Shown: one piece after another, positions 5,089-5,365 of the stretch
Layout: each line of letters opens with the position of its first letter
Numbering within the stretch: position 1 is the first letter of the stretch
Assembly (NCBI GenBank): GCA_955652655.1
Contig: CATPCK010000506.1
Coordinates: forward strand, 1-5,365
DNA length: 5,365 nt
Reading direction: 5' to 3'
Source of the DNA: an uncultured Ktedonobacteraceae bacterium
Lineage (GTDB): Bacteria; Chloroflexota; Ktedonobacteria; Ktedonobacterales; Ktedonobacteraceae
The notes under the pieces: generated by a model
Seen by the model: the letters and a program-made list of their open reading frames with translations, nothing else
The model's database searches: none
Told to the model about the DNA's origin: nothing
Position numbers and translations under genes: made by a program

Positions 5089-5365
5089 TTACGTTAGCTC
5101 CAATAGGCTTCGGCCAGCATCCCTATTGACCACAAAGCGCTCCGCTGAAAAAGGCGCAAGCAATGCTGGTACATTTCCCGTCACCACCAGTTCAGCGATA
5201 CTCTTGCCGGTTATTGCGCTGAGCGCGACGCCGATGCTGCCGTGACCAACGGCCAATGTGACATTCTGCCAACGGGTATCTTTGCCGAGAATGGGCAGGT
5301 TGTCGGGCGTCTTGGGACGCAGCCCTGCCCACATTTGATCTATAGCAGCCCCTGCCAGCTCCGGC
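5089..5365 (-). CDS. FAD-dependent glycine/D-amino-acid oxidase-like protein, C-terminal end (5' part outside window)
   Basis: The frame is open to the right window edge, so only about the last 91 residues are present. The end reads WAGLRPKTPDNLPILGKD, then VTLAVGHGSIGVALSAITGKSIAELVVTG, which is the standard C-terminal FAD-contacting region of the DAO superfamily (ThiO-type glycine oxidase, D-amino-acid dehydrogenase, sarcosine oxidase). The R-P-x-T-P-D-x-x-P-x-[IL]-G motif and the following G-H-G-x-x-G-[VI] are diagnostic of the superfamily. Such enzymes oxidise amine groups of small amino acids using FAD. The precise substrate, including whether this is the thiamine-pathway ThiO, depends on the unseen N-terminal and substrate-binding parts. 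The usual C-terminus would be near ALLAPFSAERF; this protein extends about 15 residues further. The Met at 5334 is internal, not a start. Confidence 0.82.
   Translation of the reverse strand, partial: PELAGAAIDQMWAGLRPKTPDNLPILGKDTRWQNVTLAVGHGSIGVALSAITGKSIAELVVTGNVPALLAPFSAERFVVNRDAGRSLLELT

Overview
The window looks like chromosomal DNA from a free-living bacterium, most likely a Chloroflexota member of the Ktedonobacteria type. This is an inference from gene style: a lipoprotein with a long Thr-Pro linker and a BACON-like domain, a DinB/DfsB-type four-helix-bundle protein, a SufR-like iron-sulfur regulator, and a DUF2231-Rieske membrane protein. No rRNA, tRNA, insertion sequence, CRISPR array or phage gene was seen.

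Layout, left to right. (1) 1-319: the 3' part of a DinB/DfsB-like gene cut by the window edge. (2) 443-1018: a secreted lipoprotein. (3) 1080-1712, minus strand: a winged-helix regulator with a C-terminal cysteine cluster. (4) 1713-1972: a divergent control region with a promoter on each strand, an inverted repeat between the two -35 elements, and a long hairpin at the predicted 5' end of the rightward transcript. (5) 1973-2941: a membrane protein with a C-terminal Rieske [2Fe-2S] domain. (6) 3075-3722: GTP cyclohydrolase I (folE). (7) 3800-4666: a RibD C-terminal-domain reductase of the dihydrofolate/pyrimidine reductase superfamily. (8) 4663-4971, minus strand: a CopG-family antitoxin gene interrupted by an in-frame TAA exactly at the start of its DNA-binding domain. 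(9) 5089-5365, minus strand: the C-terminal end of a glycine/D-amino-acid oxidase-like flavoenzyme cut by the right edge.

Working together: the regulator faces the Rieske gene across a compact promoter region, which suggests that iron-sulfur or redox status controls an iron-sulfur membrane protein. Downstream on the same strand, folE and the reductase form a probable two-gene pterin unit: FolE makes 7,8-dihydroneopterin triphosphate from GTP, and a RibD-type reductase could reduce a pterin or pyrimidine product. Whether the Rieske protein and the pterin genes belong to one pathway cannot be settled from sequence alone. The most concrete anomaly is the broken antitoxin gene, whose second half is intact in the same frame beyond the stop and ends in a CTAG that also supplies the stop codon of the convergent reductase gene.
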